Assembly: GCA_029204225.1 (NCBI GenBank)
Contig: MU835764.1
Span: 1 to 36,535, forward strand
Source: Diphasiastrum complanatum
Lineage: Eukaryota > Streptophyta > Lycopodiopsida > Lycopodiales > Lycopodiaceae
Direction: 5' to 3'
DNA: 36,535 nucleotides
The position numbers and the translations under genes were made by a program. The notes under the pieces are model-generated. The model had not been told where the DNA came from, searched no databases, and was given only the letters and a program-made list of their open reading frames with translations. Positions 1-10,343 of the stretch are shown here, piece after piece. How positions within the stretch are numbered: the first letter of the stretch is position 1; every line of letters begins with the position of its first letter.

Positions 1-780
1 GTGTCCACTTGGGATTTTGGGTCTCTCCCAACCCTTCTTTAAGAGCTAATTACTTTCACTAGGGTCATCAGATTGATTTGAAAACAATTGTAGTGGAAAG
101 AAGGCTCTTCTAGCTTTTCAACAAGCTATAATCTCACTACCTTTGGACCTGGCATCAAGGAGATAGAATAAAATGAAGTACTCTGACTTTCACACATGTG
201 AACTATTAGAATTCCATACATCCTCTATTCAGACCTGAAAATATCAATTCTAACATCTTTAATCCAAAACTGTTCAATAATAGACAGTAGAAAAGTGGTA
301 GACAACTTCCTAGCTTGAATTGTCAAAAAATTCTTCATACATCTGATGTTAATAGCATTCAAAGCATGGTATGTGTGCACTTGATTTGTGTGGAAGTGTG
401 CTACACTATGCGTTCAATTGCAAGAACTAGATACTCGACTGTAGATCACAGACATTGTAGTAATCAATCACTCAATCAGATGTAACGCAACAATCAAATA
501 TGGAAGAACATTGTATTTTGTGATTGTATTTTGATTGCAGAGTGAGTCAGTAGTGTCTCGCTCGTTGGCGGCCTGACGTTCCTCTGTGCATTGATCAAAT
601 TGATCTACAAAAGTTGTGTGCCAAAATGATGATCTATTTTGAATTCTAACTTATTCTTATGTCTCACCAAGTGAGATTACAAGATAGATTAACTGATCAT
701 TACAAGAGAGGTTTAAGCTACAGCACTGGTTAACTAACTCTTCCATTATCTTTTTGGGGGCTGAGCGTGACAGCTTGGTA
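1..780. other. Unassigned AT-rich DNA
   Basis: I see no supported gene here. The stretch has no long open frame and no recognisable protein motif. Tone and composition resemble the LTR-derived DNA elsewhere in the window, but I could not find an LTR boundary, primer site or TATA-AATAAA pair. Confidence 0.4.
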
Positions 781-1509
781 GCATCATGCCCAACAGCGGG
801 AGGCCGATAGTTTCAGCCTTATCCGATAATGTGTTCTATTCTTCGTCTTTTGGATTGGGGGTCCGATATGTCAGCCCTTCAGGAATGGTTGTATTGTCGG
901 TCACTTTGATATTGGTGACTTCGACTTCGGGCACTTCGATTTTGGGGAATGCGAAGGAATGGTTGCATGAGTTCACCATTTCCAACAAAAATAAACAAAA
1001 CAAACTTTATCTTTAAAAAAACAAAACATAACATAGCTTTGAAAATCTTCAAGCACCAACCTCTAAGCAGCAAATGATCTTCAAGATCCAAGCTCCAAAC
1101 ACAAGAAACGCTCCCATCACAAAAGAAAATGCCTTCAATCGCTCCAACCTACACAAAAAAAAGTGAGAGGAAAGATGCAGGATTGCACGAAATCTTGAAA
1201 ATTCACAAACGTCGGAATCCGACGACTTCAAAACACTTCGGAATCTGACGTCCGTGTCGGTCAGAGCACAAGGATGTCAGAGGTCAGAGGCCGTAAGTTG
1301 TTTCGGATTGCTGACGTGGACACTGGATTTCAATGTCGGACCCTTTTTGTGCCTCCCTAATCGGTGCGATCAAGAGGGCAAAGAAGGGGCTTGGATCTCC
1401 AACCGAGTGAGTTGTCGTGTAGTAGCGAGATTCGATCCAATGTGGAGGGGGTTAAGCTACGGGTCTCAACAGGATCTAAGCCTACCAAGGGTGTCAATCT
1501 TGGTGTAGG
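781..1509. other. Unassigned stretch rich in TCGG/TTCGG words
   Basis: Short open frames occur on both strands, none with a recognisable domain. The stretch is richer in CpG than its surroundings and repeats words of the form TCGGA/TTCGG, including a 13-bp palindrome GTCGGAATCCGAC at 1211-1223. Retained CpG suggests younger or less methylated DNA than the rest, possibly part of an LTR, but no boundary is visible. Confidence 0.3.
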
Positions 1510-2022
1510 ATCTGATAATGGAATGGCTTAGATGTGAGGTGAGTTTCTTGACTATCTTCTTGGGGTTTTGGTTTTCAATGGATCCTCTTCTTGGATCTTG
1601 GTTTTCTTGAATTATCTAGGCTCTTTGAGCTCTAGATCTTCTCCTCAAGAGGCTTACCTTCTCAAGGGAGGGGAGCAATGGAAGTAAACCTACCTAATGG
1701 ATCTTATTGATCTCTCAAGATGGATTTCTAACACCTATTTTGCAAATGTATGATGTTGTGGATTGATGGATGAAAGCATGAGCTAATGATCATTCTAATG
1801 TGTGATAGCATGATTAAGAAATAACAATACATCCACAATCAAGCATACAATGGCAAAATAGGAGGGCTTCACAAAGTAAGAAAAATGGAGGAGGCTTCTC
1901 TTCTCTCTCTCAATCTCTATTCTTACAAATGAAAAGTGATTACAAAGTGGTGTCACATCCCTACTTATAGACAAAGCTAGGGTTAGGGTTTTTGGTTCAC
2001 CCAAAAACCATGTGCCATAACA
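1510..2022 (-). repeat. Possible reverse-strand LTR remnant
   Basis: Read on the minus strand, the stretch starts with TGTTATGGCACATGG at 2022, has a TATA-like TCTATAAGTAGGG around 1963-1978, and ends next to a weak match (1510-1521) to the tRNA-Met primer site common in copia elements. The AT-rich character and the TATA sequence resemble the better supported reverse-strand LTR at 12278-13169. No internal region or second LTR was found, so this is a tentative call. Confidence 0.28.
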
Positions 2023-3117
2023 ACCTAACTATCTTAAAATGCTATATGCCAAAACGCATTTAAAACTACTTGGGTCCTTTCTTCTTTTCGGCCCATTGGA
2101 GCATAGATCTAATTCTATTTCTCGCGCCTTTGGAGTATAGTGCATCTTTTTGGCATCTGGAATTCATTAGAAGAATCTTCACCAAAATCTTCTAACATGC
2201 CCTCACTGCGATTTTGGTGACATGTCCCTTGGCACCTGCGTATGTCTTTGGTGTGGGCATGTGTGGCGATGTGAGACCGGTGCGAAATGAAGGGAAAATG
2301 AGGTATAGACAAGAGAGAATATAGAGTTGACAAAAAGTGAGAAAAAAAATTTCGGCAACAAAAGCGAAGTTGAGAGGGGGGGAAAACATAAAAAGCGTTT
2401 GTACAAATAGATAAAAAAGAAATAAATAAATAACTGAATAAATAGAAATAAAAATAAGAAGGAGAAATTGAATTAACGTGAAAAACAAGAAAAATAAAAG
2501 TGAGTCACTAGATACTTTTTCTGGGCTTTTTTTGTTTTAGAGAAATATTCGGTGGTGAAGCATGCTTCATAGAGCTCGTTCTAGTTGTTTGCCCTTTGTA
2601 TCTTCGGCATTGCAAACTTTTCGGTGGGTGTCTACAACAACGCGGACAAATTGGGTCCACAATGTGCTGTGCATCGTGGATTGTGAGATATTAGAGAAAA
2701 TTTGAGCACAAAAGGGGCCTTTCAAAAAGATACCTTTTATTTTTTTTTCTCAAAAGTTTCTTCCACATGGTCCAATCAAAACACTCAAATTTAAAATCTA
2801 CATAACGTAGCTCCTTCAAATTGATTCTCTTTTTTTTTTTAAAAACAACCATAATTTTGCATCAGGGCAACCCGTAAATAAGCCATTTTATTTGTAGTAT
2901 AGTATGCAACTCAGCAAAAAAAAAAATCATAACTTTTGAACGACATCTCGGATTGAGACGATTACGGTGCCATTAGAAAGCCCTCGATGAGAGCTTTTCA
3001 ACAACACCTAAGACGACCCAGTTCCAAGCCATGGTGAAGAAGTTATGGCCAGTCAAAGTTTTGGATGGTCAACACTTGGTCAACCCGATATCTCTTTCAA
3101 GCGTTTGTAGGAGTTTG
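2023..3117. other. Unassigned AT-rich DNA with homopolymer runs
   Basis: No supported gene. Open frames here (for example 2115-2488 on the minus strand) are low-complexity, Phe/Leu/Ser-rich translations of A/T-rich DNA. The part from about 2925 to 3110 resembles decayed untranslated retroelement DNA, but I cannot assign it to a family. Confidence 0.4.
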
Positions 3118-3598
3118 ATGCTAGTAAGCAATCGAGACGAAATATAGACAAGAAGTCCGCCTGCGTGCGAGACAAGTTTTGTGATCAGGATCCATAGAGA
3201 TCCACTCGTGAGAGAAATGTATTTCTCTTACGTCAATGCACTGCATGGATCTGCATGCAGTGCTTGAAGAATCAAAGAAAAATCAATATAAGATCTTGTA
3301 GCCTTTATGCACATATCAATTTATGATGTACGATCTTGAATGCAAATGTGTCTGCTATTAATCGTGTATCTGGCTCTCGCGTTCATTTCAATTCCGCACA
3401 TTGGTTGAATTCGTTGAATGCTACATTAATTTACAAACATAGATCAGTAGTGCCTGACTACATTCTGGAGGATTGTAGGAGTGGTTCACCTGGAAGTGTC
3501 CAGCGACCGCATCTGAACTCCATCTGAACGAGTTGGATCGCGGTTGCTTTGCTTTCGCGACAGTTTCGCAACAATTTCGCGACTTCGAATCCTCATCA
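3118..3598 (+). repeat. copia LTR fragment (family E), 3' half
   Basis: Positions 3118-3526 align with 35634-36063 near the other end of the window, sharing ATGCTAGTAAGCA at the start and a CACTGCATGGATCTGCATG-like core (3239 onward). The fragment ends in CATCA one base before a tRNA-Met-type primer site, which fixes it as the 3' part of a 5' LTR. Its 5' half, present in the copy at 35181-35633, is missing here. The last 70 bases, rich in TTTCGCGAC words, have no counterpart after 36063. Confidence 0.6.
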
Positions 3599-3599
3599 G

Positions 3600-3611
3600 T
3601 GGTATCAGTGC
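3600..3611 (+). other. Primer-binding site, tRNA-Met type
   Basis: TGGTATCAGTGC differs by one base from the TGGTATCAGAGC common in plant copia elements. It follows the LTR end by one base. Only about 26 bases of internal sequence remain before unrelated gypsy DNA begins at 3638. Confidence 0.65.
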
Positions 3612-3637
3612 ATATCGCGATTTCTTCTTGCATCACA

Positions 3638-4055
3638 TGGATAGACAAAGTAGTCAAACAAGCACGTCGTATCCACATTATGAATTGAGAGAGTCTAGTA
3701 CATTGGGACCAGTTGCACCAATCTATAAGGAGCAATCTCATCAATTTTTATCTTGGGATACTCTAATGGAATGCCTCGACTACCCAATTGTTTATCTGGT
3801 ATGACCACCAGACCTTATGGGTATTCTTGAAAATCTGGCAAGTCCCGGTTCTTGCTAATCATCCACCAATAAAGCCTCAGATTTTACGTAAGCGCATTCT
3901 ATCCAGACTTTTCCTAAAGCATCCATGTCCCAACAATAAAAGAACCGACAACAGCGCCCCTCCATGACAGTTGCAGCCTAGTGTTGAGGGACCGACACTA
4001 CTTTGGGTCAAGGACCCTGTTGTGGGTATTTCTTGTACATAAATAAAGAAGTGGG
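3638..4055 (+). pseudogene. gag C-terminal end, 3' leader and polypurine tract of an upstream gypsy-type element
   Basis: This block is a near copy of 9919-10343. It holds the C-terminal part of the same gag-like frame (shared words YELRES, LGPVAPIY, LSWDTLMECLDYPIV), stopping at 3802-3804, then about 240 bases of 3' untranslated DNA, then the purine-rich tract AAATAAAGAAGTGGG at 4041-4055. A polypurine tract primes plus-strand DNA synthesis and normally lies directly before a 3' LTR, as here. The upstream part of this element is lost: homology stops abruptly at 3638, directly after a copia primer site. I infer that this is the remaining tail of the first unit of a tandem dimer. Confidence 0.65.
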
Positions 4056-4404
4056 TGTCACAACTTAAAATACTGTTGGCCAAGTCTTACCTAGTTGGCC
4101 CCACCATAGTATCTTGTACAGTTAGAATAATAAGTGCGAGGGCACTGGCGTCCTGCGTGTGTAAGCCCAACCCAATGAGCACACAAAATGGCTAGGTAGA
4201 ACTTGAATAAAAGACTTGGGACCTAAATAGAATAAAATAATAAAAAACTTCAAAGTCAAGTTACATGGTTCTAAGTTGAGGGAATCTCACATGAATCATG
4301 CTCTGTCCTCTTCTTATTGAACCATTAGATTGCAATCATTTTAGTTTGAATGACTAAGATTAGGATTCTAGCCAATGAGAGCCAAGATGGTCTCCCCTCT
4401 CAAC

Positions 4405-4456
4405 TATATAAGGAGGCCATTTTCCACTGTAAAACATCATCTCTATTCTTAATAAA
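4405..4456 (+). promoter_or_regulatory. LTR core promoter and polyadenylation signal
   Basis: TATATAA at 4405-4411 is followed by AATAAA at 4451-4456. This is the usual U3/R arrangement: TATA, start site about 25-30 bases on, then the poly(A) signal inside R. The same pair is at 10703-10709 and 10749-10754 in the other LTR copy. Confidence 0.6.
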
Positions 4457-4571
4457 GCTCTAGCTCTTTCTATTTCTAACTCCATCTCTAGCTATCTCTC
4501 TCTCTCCTTCCTTGGTTGGGATCGAATAGTTTGAAGAAGGTGCTCGGGCCTCTCAAGCCTTTTCTAACCAA

Positions 4572-4643
<72 letters not shown>
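4572..4643 (+). repeat. (CT)n microsatellite in LTR
   Basis: Uninterrupted TC dinucleotide run. It follows the first of three GGTGCTCGRGCC modules in the LTR (4539, 4674, 4764). Apparent Leu-Ser open frames through it are artefacts of the repeat. Confidence 0.95.
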
Positions 4644-4647
<4 letters not shown>

Positions 4648-4781
4648 ACACTGGGATAAAAGAGCTTTGGGTAGGTGCTCGAGCCCCAAACCCTTTCTCA
4701 ACCTAGGAATTCTCTCTCTCTCTTCTCTCCTCTCTCTAAGTAGCGACTAAATAGTTTGGGGAAGGTGCTTGGGCCTCCCAA

Positions 4782-4783
<2 letters not shown>

Positions 4784-4863
<80 letters not shown>
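4784..4863 (+). repeat. (CT)n microsatellite in LTR
   Basis: Second long TC dinucleotide run of this LTR, after the third GGTGCTYGGGCC module. The matching array in the downstream LTR (11149-11292) is nearly twice as long. Confidence 0.95.
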
Positions 4864-4864
<1 letters not shown>

Positions 4865-4934
4865 TGCTATGCAGGTGAAGGCGAGGTTGCCGCTCCCAGC
4901 AATGAACCTCTATGCTACATTGACGACACAATAG

Positions 4935-4952
4935 TGACACCGTTGCCGGGGA
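4935..4952 (+). other. Primer-binding site, tRNA-Asp type
   Basis: TGACACCGTTGCCGGGGA matches the complement of the plant tRNA-Asp 3' end (TGGCGCCGTTGCCGGGGA) at 16 of 18 positions. Both differences are G-to-A changes, consistent with cytosine decay on the other strand. tRNA-Asp priming is typical of Tat/Athila-type Ty3/gypsy elements, which fits the gag seen downstream. Confidence 0.8.
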
Positions 4953-5826
4953 GCGCCACACGCTCGCCTCTCGCCACATAGCTTTCTTATTCTTCTCGCA
5001 CGCTTTCTTCTCTCTCTCTTTTTTCTCTCCGACACTTCCATTTTTCAACTAAAACTTCGATTTTGTGAGTAGATTAGGGAGGTTTATTGTTAGATTTGTC
5101 AATTTTTATGTTTTTTTTGTTTTGAATATAGTGAAGTATTAGTTTTTTGAATGTACTCTCGTCTCACCGCATAACACTTTTTTCCATTCTCTTTCTCTCT
5201 TCCTCTTTTTCACCATTTTTCACCAAAAATTGAATTTTTTGCGGGTAGTTTAGTGTGGTCAAGGATTTAGTTGTGCATTTTTTCTGTGATTTTTTATATA
5301 TGTGTCTCCAAAATGGCCAAAAAAAAAAAAAACTTTTAAAAACCAAAATACTACTAAGTAACCTTCATAGAACCTCTAAAATTCCATCTCTAGTTAGTTC
5401 CCAGTTTAACGCCAAAAAAAAAAAAAGTTTTGGAAAAGAACCTAAGCCTCGCTGGTGAGCTACTCTATCTTTCAGATAGCCTCCTCCCACAACTGCGACG
5501 ATTCTATTCTCTTAAAAAAAATAAAAATTGGAAAAGGTCCCAAGCCTCGCTGGTGAACGATTCTATCTTTCAAACAGCCTCCCCCCACGATTGTGATGGT
5601 TCTATTCTCTTTTAATTTTTTTAAAAATTAAAATTAAAATTAAAAAAAAAGATCGTAAAAAAAAAAAAAGATCGTAAAGAAGAAAAAAACCTATAAAAAA
5701 AATAAAAATAAAAAAAGCACAAGCCTCATTGGTGAGTGATCTCCATATCAGTTATCAACCATCCATCACTCTTCTGCTTCATCTCTATTCCATCTTCCAT
5801 CTCCTCTCATATGTTAAATCCATACC
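4953..5826 (+). mobile_element. 5' leader of the gypsy-type element with short tandem repeats
   Basis: Untranslated leader after the primer site, with no convincing coding frame. It contains a repeated module with the core AAGCCTCGCTGGTGA at about 5444, 5542 and 5721, each followed by a TCTATCTTTCA-like stretch in the first two copies and separated by A-rich runs. Two T-rich segments (about 5010-5130 and 5170-5290) also look related. Repeat-bearing leaders are common in large gypsy elements. The stretch ends where antisense copia RNase H coding begins. Confidence 0.5.
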
Positions 5827-8150
5827 AGTGGATAGAGCAATTGTACTTTGCTTCTTACTAGACCAAGAAAGGCAACTACCACAAAACTGGAATACATACC
5901 CTGTGGTGGATCTACGATCATCATAGTCACCTCCCCAATCTGCATCCACATAGCCACACAACTCAGGTAAACCATCATGCTTCCTGTAAATCAAGCCATA
6001 GTTTGAAGTGCCTTTCACATAACGCAAAATGCATTTAGCTGTCTTCCAATGCGTTTCCATAGGTGCTACTATAAACTGACTTACAATGCCAACAACATAA
6101 CATATATCTGGTCTAGTTGTGGTAAGGTAAATCAAGCTCCCTACTAACTGCATATACAGTGTAGCATCAAATGACTGTGACTCATCAAACTTAGAAAGCC
6201 TTTTACCTGGTTCAAAAGGAGTATTCATTGGTTTGCAATCCTGCAACCTAAACCTGTGCAGCAACTCTTTGACATACTTCACCTGTGTTAAACCCACTTC
6301 GTGTCCTTTTTGCCACACCTCTACTCCAAGGCAATAATGCATCAGGCTGAGATCTGTCATCTCGAATTTTTCCATGGGGTCTTTCTTGATCATATCTATC
6401 ATCTCTTGATTATTTCCCGTAATAATCAAGTCATCAACATAAAGCGCAATCAAAGCAACCATACCATCAAAGCATAAGACATATAGATTTGGATTAGAGC
6501 GTGTTCTCACCATCTCCTTTGAATGAAAGTAGGCATCAATCCTGCTATACCACACACGTGGTGCCCGTTTAAGACCATAAAGTGCTATCTTCAAGCGACA
6601 TACTTTATTTTCATGTCCCTTTGTTACAAAGCCTTCAGGTTGATCCATGAACACCTCTTCTTCTAACTCAAAGCAGATTTCACATCCATCTGATGCAAAG
6701 GCCAACCAAAATGTGAAGCTAAAGCAACAAGTAGACGTAGAGTATTCCACTTACATACCGGCACAAAGGTCTCCTCATAGTCGATGCCTTTACTTTGTGC
6801 ATACCCTTTGATCACCAATCTTGCCTTGTGCTTTGCTATACTACCATCTGCATGATACTTAGTCATGTATACCCATTTGCAACCAATGGGTTTCTTGCCA
6901 ACTGGTGGTTCTACTAAGTCCCATGTGCTATGCTTAGCAATTGACTCCATCTCCTCTCCCATGGCCTTGACCCAAATGTCATCATCCTTCGCTTCACCAT
7001 AAGTCGAAGGTTCTTTGTTTTGAATAATGCTAGATAGGAGAGCATAATTTGCTTCATACCTTTCAGGTTGTGTCTTCGTTCTTGTTGATCTTCGTAGCTC
7101 TCCCTGGCTAGATGATCTTGGAAAGTCATCCATGTCGCGACTCTCCAACAATCTCTCAAACCACTTAGGGAGCTTCATGTCAGGTGATCGGCTTTCTGGT
7201 GAAACTGTATCCCACGGTAGATCCTTCTCCTTGCATTTGTCACCTGCAACTTCAATCCTTCTTGCACCAAAAGGTTTGTCCCTACCTCTCCAACCTATCT
7301 CTTGAGGTTGAGTAGTAGTATCTTGAGATGTATCTTCTTTTTCATCACTTGGAAAGTCAATAAATGGATCATCATCATGTGGTATCCTCATTATACCATC
7401 TTTTCCACTGGATGTATCTATCTTCTCAGCATCCTCGTCTTCATACATCTTGGATTCATCAAAGATAACATCACGACTTACATGGATTTTGTTTTCCACT
7501 AGATCAAAACATCTATAGCCTTTCACACGATCATCATATCCTAGGAATATACACTTGATAGCTTTTACATCATGTTTACGTCTCTCTTCCTTAGGAATTT
7601 GTACAAAGGCCTTACATCCAAAGATTCGCAAGTGGTTCACCTTTAGCTTCTTCTTCGTGAATGCTTCCTCAGGTGTTATCTTTGGTATGGCAATGGTAGG
7701 ACTTCTATTTTGAAGATAGACTGCCGTACTGCATGCTTCTGACCAAAAATCTTTTGGTAGTTTCATCTCAGCTAGCATAGATCTGGCACTTTCCACAATC
7801 GTACGATTCTTGCGCTCAGCTACACCATTGAGAGCAAGAGTATGAGCTTGCATAAATTGTCTTTTAATCCCGCATTATTCACAAAGATCATTGAAGTCAT
7901 TAGACTTGTACTCACCTCCACTATCTGATCTTAGGACTTTGATCTTCCTACTTGTCTGATTTTTGACCAATGCTTTGAAGTTCTTGAAGTTGTCAAATGC
8001 ATCTGATTTCTTCTTCAAGAAGTAGATCCACGTCTTACATGACATATTATCAATAAAGGTCATGAAATAGAAGGCTTTACCTAAGGACATAGTCCTCATA
8101 GGCTCTCATAAATCTGTGTGAATTAAATCCAGGATGTTTTTATTTTTCCA
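5827..8150 (-). pseudogene. copia integrase-RT-RNase H fragment (antisense, family F)
   Basis: On the minus strand the order is integrase, reverse transcriptase, RNase H, which is the copia order. Integrase shows HTDL near 8115, RSDSGGEY near 7915 and NGVAERKNRT near 7825, so the three acidic catalytic positions are visible, and IHVSRDVIFDE near 7470 marks its end. RT shows CKWVYMTKY, HQMDVKSA and an intact LYVDD catalytic motif near 6450. RNase H shows YVDADWGGD and SWSSKKQSTIALST, then stops at 5827, before its remaining catalytic part. Damage: an in-frame stop in HTDL*EPM, another after NDLCE, and a frameshift near 6670. The domains upstream (gag, protease) and the 3' LTR are absent from this block, which lies within gypsy-type DNA. 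A gag-protease fragment in the same orientation lies at 11366-12185 and could be its missing part. Confidence 0.85.
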
Positions 8151-8290
8151 TCCTTACTGATCAATCTTTTTATTTACTCTTTTCTCTTCTTCTTCATCTT
8201 CTTCTTCTCCTTTGAAAAAAAAAAACTATCATGTGCAAACCTTGAAGCAATCCACCAACCAACAACTTTGTGACATTTTAGTGTTGAAGT
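8151..8290 (+). other. Gypsy-side leader or gag N-terminal DNA, decayed
   Basis: Pyrimidine-rich DNA between the copia fragment and readable gag. No clear protein match. The N-terminal half of gag is missing or unrecognisable, so sequence was probably lost when the copia fragment was acquired. Confidence 0.35.
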
Positions 8291-9274
8291 ATGGAGACCG
8301 CCCTTGTAGGATTATCGAAACTAAAGAAGTTCCATGATGAAACAATCTGAGACTACGCCTATCAAATCTTCCATCTAGTGAAGGATCGTTCGATTCATGA
8401 ACAGATCATCATGACAAAATACTATGCTGGACTGCCCAAAAAGATCAGATATGGTATGGCAAAATTAGCATCCTATGCGTCACTTGCACAACTCTGTAAG
8501 GATGCTACCATGATGGAAATCTCACACGAGATAAATGATTTTCCCTATCGCTATGATGAATCATTAGATGGGGAATTAGATGAACAAGAGTCAACAACAA
8601 GCGATGATCCAGCAAGAATGAAACCCTATGCAAGGCAACTAAGTGTAGCAAAGCCAAGCGAATCAAGTGCAGTGGAAGACCAAGAACCTTGTACTTCAAG
8701 TTCAGGCTGTCCTCAAGCTGATGCTTGCACGATCAATTTTCTTGAGAAGGACGAATGTACATACTGTTTTGGAAATCATCCGAGTGCAAGGTGTCCAATC
8801 AAGAACCCTCAATATGGACCAACGATGGAGCAGAAGGCTTGACAACCAGATCCAGCGTTTTAAAGGTCACAAACAGAATCAAACCAACAAGGAGCTCACC
8901 AGAAGGATGGATGCCATATTGATCCACCTAAATCGCGAGTTTCATCAACAAATAGTGGCAAGGTGAAAGATTTAGTCATATCATTTTGCATGTCACAGAA
9001 CTCAATAGAGGACCACAATAGCCTCCCAGTCTATTTTGTGAAAGATCCTAAGGGAAATCTATTACTAGTGTATGTCTGTCAACTTAGAGGCAATGCTGTA
9101 TTGCACTCGGTAAGATGCTATGGATGCAGAGGAAAACATCGTTGAGTCGAATGTCCACATCGAGGGGATCTACCAAAATTTGAATCTCGTTGTGCACAAT
9201 GCGGAGTCAATCATCCATGCCGAGATTACCCAATGAGAAATTCACAAATAGCCAGAGGCATTTGGCCTATGTAG
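8291..9274 (+). pseudogene. Gypsy-type gag fragment with three CX2CX3HX4C zinc knuckles
   Basis: The frame from 8291 to 8842 shows the end of a Retrotrans_gag domain: LSKLKKFHDETI, a stop, DYAYQIFHLVKDRSIHEQ, then YYAGLPKKIRYGMAKL. Gag is the nucleocapsid/capsid protein that packages element RNA in cytoplasmic particles. An acidic linker follows, then a zinc knuckle at 8756-8794 (CTYCFGNHPSARC). After a frameshift, two more knuckles follow: 9116-9154 (CYGCRGKH, stop, VEC) and 9191-9229 (CAQCGVNHPCRDY, last Cys now Tyr). All three have three residues, not the usual four, between the second Cys and His. No protease, RT or integrase of gypsy type follows before the 3' LTR, so the element is gag-only, resembling the non-autonomous TR-GAG class. 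Confidence 0.7.
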
Positions 9275-9372
9275 ACTGACATGCACCTATGGTAACCCTT
9301 CCACCTTGAACGCACTATAAAAGAAAAATCTTAGTGCCACCGGGTTAAGAAACGAGTGAGGAAGAAGGCAAT

Positions 9373-10097
9373 TTGACAAAAGTCCCAAGGCACACAGACA
9401 CACCCACCAGAAAACTGACAACAACATCAGAGAAGCAAGAGCTGGTAGAATCCATCAAGCTAGTGATAGCTGAAGAAGTCAAGAAATTGGCAACCGAGGA
9501 AGTCCGGCAGGTTCTATCAGGACTCTTGTCGCAGTCAACTAAAAAATTAATTAGTGATGAATTACAAAGGGGATCTGTAATAACAGAGCGACTTGAAGGC
9601 AGATCGGCCAAGATGCAAGGTAAAGTGCAGTCACACCATCTTCAAATGGGAAGTGCAATGACCAGGGAAAGACTAAAGTTGATGATTGCCCCTCAACGAG
9701 CAAGATTCATCCAAAGTCTCATTGTTCCACAATCCAGCAGCCCAAACCAATACCAAACCTGGGTATATCCATTCTCAAAAGGCTAAATCCAAGGAATCCA
9801 AGCCCAAATAGGCCTCCAGTCCAACAAGCACCAGTACGTACAACGACAATACCTTTTCCTCAATTTGTAAGAATGACTACGGAGGAAAGTCGTCAGGTTC
9901 AAGCATACCACAAATACCTGGATAGACAAAGTAGTCAAACAAACACGTCGTATCCACAATACGAATTGAGAGAGTCTAGGACATTGGGACCAGTTGCGCC
10001 AATCTATGAGGAGCAATCTCAACAAATTTTATCATGGGATACTCTGATGGAATGCCTCGACTACCCAATTGTCGATGAACAAGGTTATCCGGTATGA
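9373..10097 (+). pseudogene. gag C-terminal region of the gypsy-type element
   Basis: The frame 9373-9786 encodes a charged, helix-prone stretch (EKQELVESIKLVIAEEVKKL) without a domain I recognise. After a frameshift near 9770 reading continues as SILKRLNPRNPSPNRPPVQQ, then through MTTEESRQVQAYHKYLD, YELRESRTLGPVAPIYEEQ and LSWDTLMECLDYPIVDEQGYPV to the stop at 10095-10097. The last third is duplicated at 3638-3804. It is proline-rich and then acidic, with no protease or polymerase motif. I infer it is the tail of gag or a gag-linked accessory frame of a non-autonomous element. Confidence 0.55.
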
Positions 10098-10331
10098 CCA
10101 CCAAACCCTTCTGGGTAGTATTGAAAATCTGACAAGTCCTAGTTCTTGCTTATTATCCACCAATAAAGCCTCAGGTTTTACGTAAGCGAATTCTATCCAT
10201 GCTTTTCCTGAAGTGTCCATGTCCCAACAATAAAAGAACTGACAACAGCGCCCCTCCATGACAATTGTAGCCTAGTGTTGAGAGACCTGCACTACTCGAG
10301 GACCCTGCTGTGGGTATTTCTTGTACATAAA

Positions 10332-10343
10332 TAAAGAAGTGGG
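10332..10343 (+). other. Polypurine tract
   Basis: TAAAGAAGTGGG directly precedes the LTR start TGTCACGACTT. It matches the tract at 4044-4055 exactly, which supports placing the LTR start at 10344. Confidence 0.65.

Larger units (their letters stand above)
4056..4930 (+). repeat. LTR of the gypsy-type element, shared between two tandem units
   Basis: The LTR begins TGTCACAACTT directly after a polypurine tract and ends in ACACA four bases before a tRNA-Asp primer site. It carries a TATA box (TATATAA, 4405-4411), a polyadenylation signal AATAAA (4451-4456) and then CT-rich cassettes. It pairs with the LTR at 10344-11362 over its whole length. The length difference (875 against 1019 bases) is mainly from CT-repeat number. 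Having a PPT on its left and a PBS on its right means it serves at once as the 3' LTR of one unit and the 5' LTR of the next. Confidence 0.75.

Noticed and set aside
786-1016. 76-codon plus-strand frame
   Set aside because: No family resemblance, no gene context, overlaps another frame on the minus strand.
1977-1994. Telomere-like TAGGGTTAGGGTTT
   Set aside because: Only about two repeats; too short for an interstitial telomere.
3638-3638. LTR start at 3638/9919 (TGGATAGAC)
   Set aside because: No polypurine tract precedes 9919 and the shared DNA there is gag coding. The purine tract and TGTCAC at 4056/10344 are a better LTR start.
4698-5048. Open frames with long Glu-Arg or Leu-Ser runs (also 4769-4981, 10814-11005, 11045-11405)
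   Set aside because: They are translations of CT/GA microsatellites, open in several frames and both strands, with no coding sense.
5827-8150. Plant pararetrovirus (caulimovirid) insertion
   Set aside because: Integrase precedes RT, followed by copia-type RNase H; caulimovirids have no integrase. The domain order is that of copia.
8505-8699. Minus-strand Leu/His-rich frame
   Set aside because: It is the antisense shadow of the gag fragment on the plus strand.
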